Source: Meconema thalassinum (taxonomy: Eukaryota; Arthropoda; Insecta; Orthoptera; Tettigoniidae). From it: a stretch of DNA of 64,000 nucleotides. The notes beneath the pieces were generated by a model. The model worked only from the letters and a program-made list of their open reading frames with translations. It did no database searches and had not been told where the DNA came from. The stretch spans positions 235,864,297-235,928,296 of the forward strand of contig OX336396.1 in NCBI GenBank assembly GCA_946902985.2, in the 5' to 3' direction. The translations under genes were made by a program, and so were the position numbers. Positions 9,546-20,127 of the stretch are shown piece after piece (within the stretch, counting starts at the first letter, position 1; each line of letters starts with the position of its first letter).

Positions 9546-11537
9546 ATGGCTAGACGCAACTTGAAGGTGAAATATCTCACTGAGGAGGAGATTACATATG
9601 AACTGCTAATACGTAATCTCCAAGTACCTGCCGAAACAGAACTGGCGAGGAAAAGTTTGGAGTATGCTGTGGAATTTCCAGCAACGCCACCTAAAATGAC
9701 ATTGGTAGAGTTCAAACTGGGTGAGTCAAAGATTTGTGGTCTTGTTCAAGAAATATCAAATGTTGTAAGATTTTGTTTCTCAGAGGTTGAATGCGGTCCT
9801 GCCAATTTTACTAAGTTACGAGCTCGAATTGAATATCTTTACCTGCGCTGCGTTGATCTAATGGAATCCGATGAAACACGACCTATGTCCGAATTGAAGG
9901 GTTTATTAGATGCTGAGATCAAGTTAGTTGAGTGCGCACAGTGTTTGGATAGTGTCAATTCCTGTGATAAAGATGGTGATTTGCTTAATACTACCCAAAT
10001 TAGCAATCGCAATCCTGTAAATAGTTCTGCCTGTGTGTCTGAAAGTTTGTGTTGCAAGGTTGGTAACCCAGTTGAGCCAGCTGTGAACGAGCTAGGCCAC
10101 CCAGCCCCTTGCCGCGAAGGGTCGGCTCGCGAACACAATGCCGTTAGTTCTGAGATAATGACAAGTAACACCGGGTCGAATGTCGTTGCATTAGAAACTG
10201 GTACCTCGCACCCAGAATCAAATATTCCGAATGCTGTAATGGTTTCTGTACCAAATAATAACCATGTATCCTTTGATTTTACTATTTTTTCCTCAGTAAG
10301 TACTGGAGTGGCATTGGCCGCTGGAGAGCCGAGTTCATATCTAAGCAGAAGCAATTCTGGTGGCTTGGTCTCAGGGTGTTCCGGGCGGGAAAATTCTACT
10401 TGCAACTGCGTAACGTGCAATTCTGTGTCTGGTACCGCAGTCTCATCTCGTGTGGCAGGGTCAATGCTTGAACCCCGATCTGTCGGGAATGTTCCCTTGC
10501 CTAACCATAATTCTAATAGGACCATCACTAGTGAAATAAATTCTAAAGGTATTGGGTCCTTTCGGTCAGTTAATGCTATGGGTAATGCAGGTCATCAGTC
10601 ACCTACAGTGAAACCAAATTCCTTCTTCGAAGGTGCCGGAAATTTTATTGCCGAGTCTCAGAGGTGTTTAAGAGATAATTCAAGCTCGGGGCGTAACACC
10701 ATTCCTACTGTTAGTCCCAGAAATCGTAGTTCTGTTCAAGAGGATTTGTGTGTAGAAATGTCAGGCCGTGGTGCTTCAAGCGAGGGTGATTCTAATTACT
10801 CTATATTTTCTAAGGCCAGTTTTGGTACGGTCAACCACCCTATTGTGAGTTTGGTGTCTAGGCTGTCTGGGCGAAGAGTGGACACGGTGAAAGAAATTGT
10901 GATTTTCTTAAGGATTTTGGTCGATATTCACGAGTGTGCAGAACAGTTTAATGTGAGTGACCAAGTAGTATTCCAGCTGATATCTCCTCATATGTCAGAC
11001 ACATTGAGAACGTATGTGACTAGTGCCATGAGCGAGGGGTGGAGCGTCCAATATTTTATGACCGAGGTGTTAAGAATTTTTGTACCAATCAGATCCTTGG
11101 ACACTATGAAGGGGCGGTATTTGTATCGTGCTCAAGGTATGAACGAGCCAATAAATTCTTATATAGTTGATATTTCCAAGTTTGTGAAGGTGTTCGGGGT
11201 AATCATGCCCGAAACTGAAGTGGTAAAACTCATTTTGGCTGGAGCAACTCCGGAATTCAGAAATTGTTTGTGTATCGGAACCACCGCTACTACTATTAAG
11301 GGTCTCTGTGAAGACGGTATTCAAGCCGAGTCAGTACGTTCAGTTGACATTGCCAGGTATGCTAATAGCCAGCCTTTTCACCGAGGAAATTCTGTTCCTT
11401 TCATTCGACCTCCCTTGGTTCGAACCCCGCCTGGGCAGGGTCGTTCTCCCCAAAATTTTAATAACCGTCCTGTGACGTGTTATAAGTGCAAGGAAACCGG
11501 TCATATGCAGCGGAATTGTCCAGTAAAAAGGGATTGA
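9546..11537 (+). CDS. gag: Gag polyprotein of element 1
   Basis: The 663-residue structural protein of the retrotransposon particle. The first ATG after the leader is at 9546. Residues 1-150 form an N-terminal region with no obvious homology. Residues 150-410 are Ser/Asn/Gly-rich and probably disordered. Residues about 425-590 resemble a Ty3-type capsid region (HPIVSLVSRLSGRR...YVTSAMSEGW...FVPIRSLDTMKGRYLYRAQGMNEPINSYI). A single CCHC zinc knuckle, C-X2-C-X4-H-X4-C, sits at 645-658 just before the stop, for RNA packaging. The stop is UGA, and pol continues in the same frame. The long low-complexity linker is unusual for Ty3 Gag, which is normally 300-450 residues. A long antisense frame inside it is a shadow. 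Confidence 0.92.
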   Translation: MARRNLKVKYLTEEEITYELLIRNLQVPAETELARKSLEYAVEFPATPPKMTLVEFKLGESKICGLVQEISNVVRFCFSEVECGPANFTKLRARIEYLYLRCVDLMESDETRPMSELKGLLDAEIKLVECAQCLDSVNSCDKDGDLLNTTQISNRNPVNSSACVSESLCCKVGNPVEPAVNELGHPAPCREGSAREHNAVSSEIMTSNTGSNVVALETGTSHPESNIPNAVMVSVPNNNHVSFDFTIFSSVSTGVALAAGEPSSYLSRSNSGGLVSGCSGRENSTCNCVTCNSVSGTAVSSRVAGSMLEPRSVGNVPLPNHNSNRTITSEINSKGIGSFRSVNAMGNAGHQSPTVKPNSFFEGAGNFIAESQRCLRDNSSSGRNTIPTVSPRNRSSVQEDLCVEMSGRGASSEGDSNYSIFSKASFGTVNHPIVSLVSRLSGRRVDTVKEIVIFLRILVDIHECAEQFNVSDQVVFQLISPHMSDTLRTYVTSAMSEGWSVQYFMTEVLRIFVPIRSLDTMKGRYLYRAQGMNEPINSYIVDISKFVKVFGVIMPETEVVKLILAGATPEFRNCLCIGTTATTIKGLCEDGIQAESVRSVDIARYANSQPFHRGNSVPFIRPPLVRTPPGQGRSPQNFNNRPVTCYKCKETGHMQRNCPVKRD

Positions 11538-11546
11538 CAATTCAGG
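11535..11546 (+). promoter_or_regulatory. in-frame UGA between gag and pol, candidate readthrough site
   Basis: GAT TGA CAA TTC AGG. The codon after gag's last residue is UGA, and the same frame is then open for 1,122 codons to 14906. The first in-frame ATG in pol comes about 75 bases later. The following CAA UUC resembles the leaky CAA UUA context known from plant-virus readthrough, differing at the last base. No shift of frame is needed to make Gag-Pol. Confidence 0.6.
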
Positions 11547-14500
11547 GGCAGGCCTCAAGGTATTCGTTCCGCCCAAAATCAGTTGTGTGCCTTAGGCAAT
11601 GAATTACCGATGGACCGCGCCAAAGTTATCGGAGCAAGTGGCGTGTGTTCGAAGGTTTCTGATGGGGTCTTGCCCTCTCCTAGGGTTGAAGTTTCGATAA
11701 ATGATGCATGTATTATTGCCTTGTTAGACTCAGGAAGTGCCGCTTCATTGGTTAGCGAGAATTGGTATTTGTCTATGAAACTCATTTGTAAATTCAGTAA
11801 CCTGTCAAATGTAGATGTTAAGTTGGTTTCTGCCAACGGTGCTCAATTGGACGTTCTTGGTTCTGTGAAGTTTAAAGATCGGATTCATAAATTTTGTTGG
11901 AAATTTTCCTTTTGGGTCATTAAGAATTTGTCATGTCCTATTATTCTGGGCGCTAATTTTTTTGCTTATACTGGCTTACTGCTAGACATGCAACACGAAT
12001 CATTCTGGTTTAGGTTTTGTTCTGAGGTAAAATTTAAATTTCTTGCTACTGCTGTCCCTAGCGCGAGTGCTCATGTTGTCAACCGTGATGCTGAACCCGT
12101 CTTGTCCACCGGGGTTGAATCCTTGGATTTAAGTAATTTATCTGACGCTCAAGCTAAAGAGATTCGAGATTTGTGTGGGTATTTTCCCGAGGTGTTCACT
12201 GACGAATTAGGAATGACTAAGATCCTGGAGTATAAAATTGAAGTAACGGATACTATACCCGTCAGACATCCTCCCTACCGTTTGAGTCCACCCAAAAGGT
12301 TGGAATTAAAGAAATTAATCGATCAAATGTTACTAGATGGAGTAATTCGACCCTCCACATCAGCATATTCCTCACCTGTGTTCTTAGTACCTAAGCCAAA
12401 TGGTGGTTTTCGGCCAGTCGTAGATTATCGCAGGTTAAACAAAAAGATTGTTTTAGAATCCATCCCTCTTCCTGATTTACATAGATGTTTTTCCTGGTTC
12501 AAAAACGCCTCCTATTATAGCCTCATTGACCTGACGCAGGCATATTTCCAAATTCCGTTAGCTGAAGAGTATAAGCATCTGACTGCATTCGCCACCGATT
12601 GGAATCTCTTTGAGTATTGCCGATTGCCTTTTGGCCTCTCTACAGGGGGCGCTGTGCTTAGTAGGCTTCTTGATCACGTGTTTTCTGGCATCAAATTTGA
12701 TTATTTGCATCACTACCTGGACGATGTTGTTAGCGAGACGTTCGAAGACCACGTGCGTCATCTTCGTGAAGTATTTGAGAGGTTAAAATCTGCTGGTCTA
12801 ACCGTAAAGTTGTCTAAAGTGTCCCTTGCTAAACCTAAAATTGCCTTTCTTGGACATGTTGTTTCTGCTGAAGGTGTTTCGGTCGATGACTCCCGAACCC
12901 AAGGAATTAGAGATTTTGCACCGCCTAAAAATGTGAAAGGAGTAGCCCGATTCGTGGGAATGGTTGGCTTTCTGCGCAAATTTATACCCAATTTTGCACA
13001 GCGCGCGTTGCCACTTAATCATCTGCGAAGGTCTGATGTGAAATTTGAATGGGGTCCGTCGCAGCAAGCAGCTTTTGATGATTTGAAGGAGGCACTGTGT
13101 AGGGCTCCTGTCCTCGCTGTCCCTGATTTCAGTAAGAAGTTTATAATCCAGACTGATGCATCGCTCGGTGCTGTAGCTGCTGTGTTGTTACAAGAAAGTG
13201 AGTTAGGTAGACGACCTATTGGTTTTGCTTCTCGAACTCTGTCCCCTGCTGAAGCAAATTATTCCGTATACGAGCTTGAAGGGCTCGCAGTGATGTTTGG
13301 GCTGGAGAAATTCCGAATGCATGTCGAACATGTTCCTTTCGAACTTGAAACCGATAACCAGGCCCTGAGCTGGGTCCTGGCTAGACCTCGAACCACTGGG
13401 CGAATCGCCAGGTGGGCAACCCGTATTTCATCATTTCAGTTTACCGTTCGTCATATAAAGGGTTGTGAAAATGTCATAGCCGACTCCCTTAGCCGCATGT
13501 ATGAAGAAGTACCTAATAAATGTAAGAATCTCGTTCCCGAGGAAAATCATGAAAATATTTGTGCTGTGTCACTTAAGCGTCTCCATGGAGAAATTCCTGA
13601 CAGGTGTGAAACTCCCTCTTTAGAGGAACCTGTTGTTGTTGGGGCTAATTCAGCTCAACACATGTTAGTAAATTCACCGATATTGTTTGGAGACATTGCT
13701 GACCATCAGAAGGAAGATCCCGTCTTGTGTGACTTAATTGCTCGATTAGTTTCTGGAGAAGAGATAAAACCTTATATTTTAAAGTCTGGTGTACTGTGTT
13801 GTGTAACTAGGCGTGATAGAAAGCCTAAAGTTGTTTTGCCTACTCAGCTGATAAATGGCATGCTAATGTATTTTCACGAGTCACCCGCTGAAGGCCACCT
13901 AGGAATATTCAAAACTCGACAGAAAATAAGGCAGTCTTTTGTTTGGAAGGGTCTCGATAAGGATGTGAGAAAGTTCGTGCTGGGGTGTCATGACTGTAAG
14001 GTGAGTAAGCCTACCGTCAGTGGTAAGGTTGGTAAGTTAGCTTCCGAATCTGCGTCCAGGCCCATGGAACGCTTGTATGTGGATATCGTTGGGCCCCTGC
14101 CGAGGTCTAAACTAGGTAATCGTTTTGCTTTTGTTTGTGTTGATGGTTTCTCTCGCTTTTCGTGGATTTTTCCCACTAGAAATTGTGACTCTGCTACTGT
14201 CATAAGATGTTTAAAGTCTGTTTTCTCTTCCTTCGGTCCTAGTCAATACTTGGTGTCAGATAATGCCAAGGCTTTTGTTTCGCATCAGTTCAAAAAATTT
14301 TGTTTTGATTATTCTATTTCCCATGTCACCACGACACCTTATTACCCCAACCCTAGTTTGGCAGAGAGAGTTAACCGAAATTTGAGAGCTGCGCTTATCG
14401 CATATCATCGTGATAATCATGCCAAGTGGGATTCGTCATTACATTGGTTACCCTGTGCCTTCAATACTGCTGAGCATGAATCCCATGGGAAAACGCCATT

Positions 14501-14906
14501 CTCACTTATGTATGCGTTCGTCCCAAATTCCCCTCTAACGAATCTGTGGTCACTTCATGATCTGCTTCCTGACCAACCCTCTCCTGATCGTGTCAGAGAA
14601 ATCTGGAAGGAGGCCAAAGCTGCTATAAAGATCTCGCATGATAAGCTGGCTAAGAGATATAATTTGGGCCGAAAACAGGGTGGATATTCTGTCGGAGATT
14701 TTGTGTATGCAAAAAACTTCTGGGCTAAGGCCCCAGGTCGTCAGGTATCAGGTAAACTGCAGCCAAAATATGAGGGCCCCTATGAGATTCTGTCCTTTCC
14801 TTCTGAAGTAACCGTGTTATATGAGGATCTGTCTAGGAAACGTGATTTTAGGACTCATATATCGAATTGTAAACCTGCTAGTGAACGAGAAACTCGAGGT
14901 GTGTAA
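11538..14906 (+). CDS. pol: Pol polyprotein of element 1 (PR-RT-RNase H-IN)
   Basis: Intact and in the gag frame, without its own upstream ATG. Numbering residues from 11583: an aspartic protease with ALLDSGSAASLV (catalytic D49); RT with RPSTSAYSSPVFLVPKPNG, VDYRRLN, SLIDLTQAYFQI and HYLDDVV (Y378-D381); RNase H with FIIQTDASLGA, YSVYELEGLAV and ETDNQAL; integrase HHCC finger with HESPAEGHLG and CHDCK; catalytic D834, D893 and E928 (VDIVG, SDNAKAF, AERVN), a D-D-35-E spacing; C-terminal GPY/F module (KYEGPYEIL). No chromodomain follows. All catalytic residues I looked for are present, so the protein could be active if translated. Clade is not assigned; no tree can be built here. Confidence 0.95.
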   Translation, partial: QFRGRPQGIRSAQNQLCALGNELPMDRAKVIGASGVCSKVSDGVLPSPRVEVSINDACIIALLDSGSAASLVSENWYLSMKLICKFSNLSNVDVKLVSANGAQLDVLGSVKFKDRIHKFCWKFSFWVIKNLSCPIILGANFFAYTGLLLDMQHESFWFRFCSEVKFKFLATAVPSASAHVVNRDAEPVLSTGVESLDLSNLSDAQAKEIRDLCGYFPEVFTDELGMTKILEYKIEVTDTIPVRHPPYRLSPPKRLELKKLIDQMLLDGVIRPSTSAYSSPVFLVPKPNGGFRPVVDYRRLNKKIVLESIPLPDLHRCFSWFKNASYYSLIDLTQAYFQIPLAEEYKHLTAFATDWNLFEYCRLPFGLSTGGAVLSRLLDHVFSGIKFDYLHHYLDDVVSETFEDHVRHLREVFERLKSAGLTVKLSKVSLAKPKIAFLGHVVSAEGVSVDDSRTQGIRDFAPPKNVKGVARFVGMVGFLRKFIPNFAQRALPLNHLRRSDVKFEWGPSQQAAFDDLKEALCRAPVLAVPDFSKKFIIQTDASLGAVAAVLLQESELGRRPIGFASRTLSPAEANYSVYELEGLAVMFGLEKFRMHVEHVPFELETDNQALSWVLARPRTTGRIARWATRISSFQFTVRHIKGCENVIADSLSRMYEEVPNKCKNLVPEENHENICAVSLKRLHGEIPDRCETPSLEEPVVVGANSAQHMLVNSPILFGDIADHQKEDPVLCDLIARLVSGEEIKPYILKSGVLCCVTRRDRKPKVVLPTQLINGMLMYFHESPAEGHLGIFKTRQKIRQSFVWKGLDKDVRKFVLGCHDCKVSKPTVSGKVGKLASESASRPMERLYVDIVGPLPRSKLGNRFAFVCVDGFSRFSWIFPTRNCDSATVIRCLKSVFSSFGPSQYLVSDNAKAFVSHQFKKFCFDYSISHVTTTPYYPNPSLAERVNRNLRAALIAYHRDNHAKWDSSLHWLPCAFNTAEHESHGKTPFSLMYAFVPNSPLTNLWSLHDLLPDQPSPDRVREIWKEAKAAIKISHDKLAKRYNLGRKQGGYSVGDFVYAKNFWAKAPGRQVSGKLQPKYEGPYEILSFPSEVTVLYEDLSRKRDFRTHISNCKPASERETRGV

Positions 14907-15711
14907 AAGGTGAAATTATGATGTTCTATTTCCTGTGAGTGCGATGGTATGAAGTTCAGGGCGATGGGAGATGGTCTAGTTGTTCCGCTGAAGTCAAATC
15001 TCTTATGTCATCTTTTGTAATCCTCAAGAAAGGCTGTGATCTGCTTCTGTTAGCTGAGTTTTGTTCATCGTATTCGTGGTTGATATTTTGAGTAAATTTT
15101 TTTTTTGGATGATTTAGTGATAATTTTGTTAGGTTGGTAGTGAAATTTTGATTTTATGTGAAAATAAGGTGTGATGCTTCAGAGTGATGCTCATTTCGGT
15201 GTGTTGTTCAGTTGCTGACGTGAGGGCTATAGAAATTGTATTTGTGATCTGGGAAACCTTCGGGCTACCATCTCTTGTCGGTTGAAAATGTATCTAGTTC
15301 AGGTTGGTCAGTGGGTTATTCGTAATCTGCAGCTTGATCTGTTAGACTGCTGACTTGCTATTATTGTTACAACTTGCACCTGATTGTAGTTCGGAAATGT
15401 AATTCTTGCCTTCCCCGTGTACTCGGGTGTGAATATTTTAAAATTGTGGAACGTCAGTTTCGAGCTGATGGCCAAGCTGAGGCGTCAGTCAGTTGTTCTC
15501 TGCTTTGAATTTGTGTCACCTTGAAGTCGTCGTCCCTATTTTGGAGAAATTTTGAGCTAATTATCATTTGGCGAACTCGTTCTTGTTCTGTGCAAGGTGC
15601 ACTTTCCTTTGGGGACAGTAATCGCCCCGTGCTTTTGAGAATTTATCATCTTGTCGCATCTGTGACCATGTAGTTCTGTATTTTGGAAATGCTGTGGCAT
15701 GTTAGGGACCG
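14907..15711 (+). other. element 1 3' non-coding region, first part
   Basis: T/G-rich sequence after pol with no long ORF, no envelope motif and no repeat. It is continuous with 18508-20112 once the Harbinger insertion is removed, giving about 2.4 kb of untranslated 3' sequence, which is long for the family. Confidence 0.6.
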
Positions 15712-15963
15712 TAAAGGGCCCCACACACGCTACGTTTTGCTTGACGACTTGCTTGCGCAAACCAAAGTCGCAGTGTAAAACTGAGCGTGTGTGGCAGCAA
15801 GTCGTACGATTTACCAGGCATGCGCAGTGTTGGGCATGGCATGAGAGAAGTCTGGCGCTGCTAGAAATTTTCCCGCCTGTACAAGCAAAACGTGATGCAA
15901 GTTGTAGCGTGTGTGGTGATCGCTCAGTGTTAAGTGCCAACTTGAGTTCATCTGCTTCTTAAA

Positions 15964-16918
15964 ATGAGTGATTTGCGAGTGATGCCACGTTCCTTTCTGT
16001 CGGAGTTCATTGAAATCTACAGGCAAAACACTTGCCTGTGGAAAATTAAATCAAAAGAGTACTCTGATAGAAATAAGAAAAATGCTGCGTACGATTTATT
16101 GGTAGAGAAACTCAAGGAGGTTGATCCCGAGGCGAACAAGGACAAAGTAGTTAAAAAAATTAACTCGCTGCGAACTTGCATCAGAAAAGAACTAAAGAAG
16201 GTCAAGGATTCCAAAAAGATAACGGGAACTGCGGCTGATCAAGTGTATCAACCTACCCTATGGTATTATGACGAAATGCTATTTTCGGCAGACCAAGAGA
16301 CCCCAAGATCAAGTGTCTGTACAATAGAAGAGGATGACATTTTATATAATCAGGTAAAGTATTACATTATATACGGTATATGTAGTCTATTTATTATTAT
16401 TTTCATATAATACAGGTGAAGATCTTCATATAGCTAAAGTGTATGTTCATATTGTTTCCAGAATGAGGACGACAATATTGTCGACAATGATGACGGAATT
16501 CATCAAAGTACACCACCATCAGTTCCATCTTCAGTGTCCTCCTCAGCTAGGCGCCCAAAGAAGACCGACCCAACTGATGAGTTACTACATGTTGTGGCAA
16601 AAAAAACTCAAGTCACAGGAGGAGGGCAAATACATGGCTTTTGGCCGGCACATTGCAGAAGAACTTGCAACAATGGACGATGAAATGGCTAAATATTGTA
16701 AAAAAGTAATTAATGATGCAATTTTTGAGGGTCAGATGAGTACACTGAATCGAACATCGACTATTGTGACGCAATCCATTTCATCTCGCCCACAGTCATG
16801 TGTTTACATTCGAGCTGATGACACGCACCATGGAAATTCACATACTCCCTCAAGCAGTGCCACTGGAGAGTACCTGTCATATTTCCAAGTAAGTGACTAC
16901 GTAATAAGGCTACATTGA
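15964..16918 (+). pseudogene. Harbinger accessory DNA-binding protein (MADF/Myb-like), frameshifted
   Basis: Exon 1 (15964-16353) encodes a MADF-type domain: FLSEFIEIYRQNTCLWKIKSKEYSDRNKKNAAYDLL, then KKINSLRTCIRKELKKVKDS and PTLWYYDEMLF. The next GT (16354) and an AG at 16461 after a pyrimidine tract define a 108-bp phase-0 intron. Exon 2 continues with an acidic linker. A run of eight A at 16599-16606 shifts the frame by one base; the other frame then continues GKYMAFGRHIAEELATMDDEMAKYCKKVINDAIFEGQM, the BESS-like C-terminal part. A strong GTAAGT donor at 16889 suggests a further exon that I could not place. The partner protein helps transposase find the TIRs in this superfamily. Confidence 0.8.
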
Positions 16919-16940
16919 AAAACACAATTGCATCTCTTTA

Positions 16941-18392
16941 TCACACGATCATTTGGTCTTGCCATTCTACCCTGCCTTCATTATTGAAGAATTGCATGAA
17001 CATATCTCTTACTTCCTTGTCCTGTTGGCCATAATTCCTATGAAATCCTCTTTGTAGTGGAATGAAGATATTATCACCTTGCCCTGTGTGCGCCGCGGTG
17101 ATTTCCTCATTACTTAAGGGTTGTGGGGACCAATAAGACGGAGATCGACGTCGTAAATAGTTATGCAAAACACAACAAGCCAAAACAACAGTTTCAATGC
17201 GATCTAACCTTAGGTTTATTTCTGTGTGAAAAATTCTAAATCGTGAAGCCATTATACCGAAAACGTTTTCTACTATTCTCCTTGCTCGTGATAGTCTGTA
17301 GTTGAACACTTTTCGTTCTGGATTGAGATCCCTTTACCCGAAGGGCTTTAAAAAGTCTCTCCGCAAGGCGAATGCTTCGTCGCCCACAAACACATACGGC
17401 AGTTCCATTCTGCTGTTATGTGGACATCTTGGCTGCGGCAACTGGAGGCGACCATTTACTAATTTCTCGCAAAACCTTGTGTTTTCCAATACACCTCCAT
17501 CGGAAATTCGGCCATTAGTTCCAATGTCACAGTAAATAAACTCATAATTTGCATTGACAATAGCCATTAAAACTAAACTATTCGATCCCTTGTAGTTCCA
17601 AAAGAACGATCCACTTCCTCCAGGAACGATTATTTTTATGTGTTTCCCGTCAACAGCCCCCAAGCAATGCGGGAATTGCCACTTGTCTTCAAATTCTGCT
17701 GCAATTTTCAGCCACTCCTTTTCATTTGATGGAAACTGAAAAATAACATAAATACGTAAAAATGAATGTTACAAGTTTCTATTTTTGTTTCAGGTACCAG
17801 AAAATGGTGAATGAAGAGCTACGTTCTCGCGCATGTTGTACACGAGAAGTATATTAAATTACCCATGTAAAAATATTTTGTTAATTTTGACAACTTTATA
17901 TTAAGCCTGTACTATTAACTTGAATAAATAATACCATACCTTGCAGAATTCTTCTTTTAATTCTTCATAAATTTCTCTGCATGTTTCTGGAATAATTACT
18001 CCTAGGGCTTGGGAAGAAACTGCAGCAGAAAACTTTAAATCTTCGTAGCTCCTTCCAGTGGCTAAGAAACGAAGTGTTACGGTCAACCTTTCGTGTGGAG
18101 TAATTGCCTGTCTCATAACTGTGTCGGACTTTTTAATCCGTGGAGTTACTTTTTTCAGAAGAGTTAAATATGTTTCTTCATCCATCCGCAAGTAATTAAA
18201 CCAATCACCTGGTTCTAACCTCAATTCATTCAGTAAATTTGTATGCGAGAAATCGTTTCGTTTCAGTAACCAGTCCTTCGTCCACTTCTTCCTGCAAACT
18301 GTCTTTCTTCCTTTCCTTTTTTTACAAATGATGGCAAGAGCTGCGTACATAATAAGATCGTCGGACATGTTTCGACACAGGCTTGTGAACAA
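16941..18392 (-). pseudogene. Harbinger DDE transposase, one in-frame stop
   Basis: Exon 1 runs 18392 to 17940 (start 18392 or the internal ATG at 18368) and encodes the N-terminal helical part, including WFNYLRMDEETYLTLLKKVTPRIKK and LTVTLRFLATGRSYEDLKF. A GT donor at 17939 and TTTTTCAG acceptor ending at 17736 give a 204-bp phase-0 intron. Exon 2 has the first catalytic Asp in GAVDGKH, the second in YVFVGDEAF, and the Glu in RRIVENVFG, the HARBI1-type triad. A single TAA near 17332, between the second Asp and the Glu, breaks an otherwise open frame. Total is about 416 codons, near family size. It converges on the MADF gene with about 20 bases between stops. Confidence 0.9.
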
Positions 18393-18507
18393 AACTGCGC
18401 AGAAAGACTGTGTGGTGTGTGGCGGTCTCTTGCGTACCGTCTTGCTTGCGACTTAAGTTCGCGCAAGCAAGTCGTCAAGCAAAACGTAGCGTGTGTGGGG
18501 CCCTTAA

Positions 18508-20112
18508 GGTTGAAGCAATTGTAATTTCGAGGATATTAATTGCCTCGTGCTTATTAAAATGTGTCAGATGACCCCTGTCGGTGTTTGTAGTAATTATGCG
18601 AAACCCTGTATCGGAATATGGTAGTCGTTTGGTGTCCGTGAGTTGTGTAGGGCATGAAATTATTGGTAATTTGTGTTTTTTTTAATGGTGGGCCACGTTC
18701 ATTTTGGTGTGTTTTGAAAATTGGTTGGTACCAACTTATATTTGTGTCTGGTTCTGCTGAGCTATGTGCTTTGGGAGTAGAATTGGAGTGTTGCCTGTGT
18801 GCAGGGCTGGTAGTTGTTGTTGGTTTAATATTAGTTAGGTTCCGTGCCTAGAAGAGGCCCTGTTCTTCATTTTTGGGAAGATATTTTTATTTATTTTTTT
18901 AGATTTGGAGTTATCCATGCGTAACGTTATGTGAGGTCGTTCTCAACATGGGTGTGATCACCTTGGTGTTCTGAGTTCGACGTGTCATCCTCCAGAAGTT
19001 CATTAAGAACTGTGGACTGGTAGGGTGCGTTGGCAAGTTGCGATGAGGTCATTTTGTGAGATTTGGTTAAATGATGGTATGCAAATCGGTTGACCATGTG
19101 AGTGTCAGGCTGTTTAACGTGGTCCCCATTAGTTTCTAGTCTCGTGGAAAGTAGTTGCTGTTTTCTGCCGTTCGTCGGATGGCCACCGTGGATGGTTAGG
19201 GCAGTGACTGGTGAAATGAGGCAGAGACTTTATATTTAATCATGTCTTTTATGTATCACAAACCTATGACGATCCTTGGTTTTGATTTTGGTATGTTGTG
19301 TATATTTAAATGTTTTCTCTGTACTCAAAATGTTCTGTATTCGTGCGGTGCTGCGTTAGCCCATCCGAGTAAATGTAAATTCCTTTTTATATTGTTTCGC
19401 TGTTTTGGCAGGGTACCAGTGGGGGTTCCCTTGATTTCCCGTCTCAAGGAGGGGTTTTCTCTTTCATTTTAGGGGGTTTGGTAGGATATTTTTGAGAATT
19501 CTGTAAAATTTTGCTTGTGTATTCCTGGTAACCTCTATGAGTATTCATAATTTTAGTTTAGTTATACTATTTGGTAATGGTGGTTAATTTTTTTAAATTT
19601 TCTTAACTCGAAATCAGTCTTCTCGTGTGGTCAGATGCCCTATCGTGTGATACTCCCACCCCCTTCAGTGAACATTTTAGTGATGCCCTGAAGACACACT
19701 CACTTGTGAGGAACTTTTGATTAAGGCCTCAAGCACCCCGGATACAACTAAAACAACTGCTTACTGAGTTTCAGTGACGTACAAATGTGGTGTGACTTTC
19801 CTCATCTGTCCTCAGATGACATAACCTTGCTTAAGGCTAGCATGCTAGTCTGGAGCCACCCGTTCCCGCTAAGGGAACCTAAATTGAATTTATTCTGCTG
19901 TAGTAATGGTGTGTTTCAGTTGGGAAATTTCATGTGGGACGTGTACTCTCAACCTGGGCCCAGATTGACAGTACCATACCAAGTTCGATGGCATCCTCCT
20001 TCCTGAGGGGTTGTACTTCGAGATCTACTGGCGGAGTTCGGAGGTAACCTTTCATCTGCCAGATGCCCAGCGACTCACCACCATTCCTGCTGTTCTCACC
20101 CCATCGTCTTCT
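18508..20112 (+). other. element 1 3' non-coding region, second part
   Basis: T-rich sequence with no ORF over 80 codons and no recognisable domain. It leads to the purine tract and 3' LTR. Confidence 0.6.
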
Positions 20113-20127
20113 TTGGGAGGGCGAGGA
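20113..20127 (+). other. polypurine tract, element 1
   Basis: TTGGGAGGGCGAGGA lies directly before the TG of the 3' LTR, as needed for plus-strand DNA priming. One C interrupts the purine run. Confidence 0.75.

Larger units (their letters stand above)
15715..18504. mobile_element. PIF/Harbinger DNA transposon, nested in element 1
   Basis: Ends start AGGGCCCCACACACGCTACG, and terminal inverted repeats of about 43 bp match with essentially no mismatches. The TAA target duplication is at 15712-15714 and 18505-18507, the 3-bp TWA type of PIF/Harbinger. Inside are two convergent genes: a MADF-like DNA-binding protein on the plus strand and a DDE transposase on the minus strand, the usual two-gene layout of the superfamily. 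Both are disabled by small mutations, so this copy is not autonomous although its TIRs are well preserved. Confidence 0.95.

Noticed and set aside
9839..10528. 229-codon minus-strand ORF opposite gag
   Set aside because: It lies wholly within intact gag over its Ser/Asn-rich section and has no recognisable domain; an antisense shadow is the simplest explanation.
18654..18851. Possible envelope-like membrane ORF after pol of element 1
   Set aside because: Only 65 codons, no signal-peptide plus fusion or transmembrane layout, and no companion ORF.
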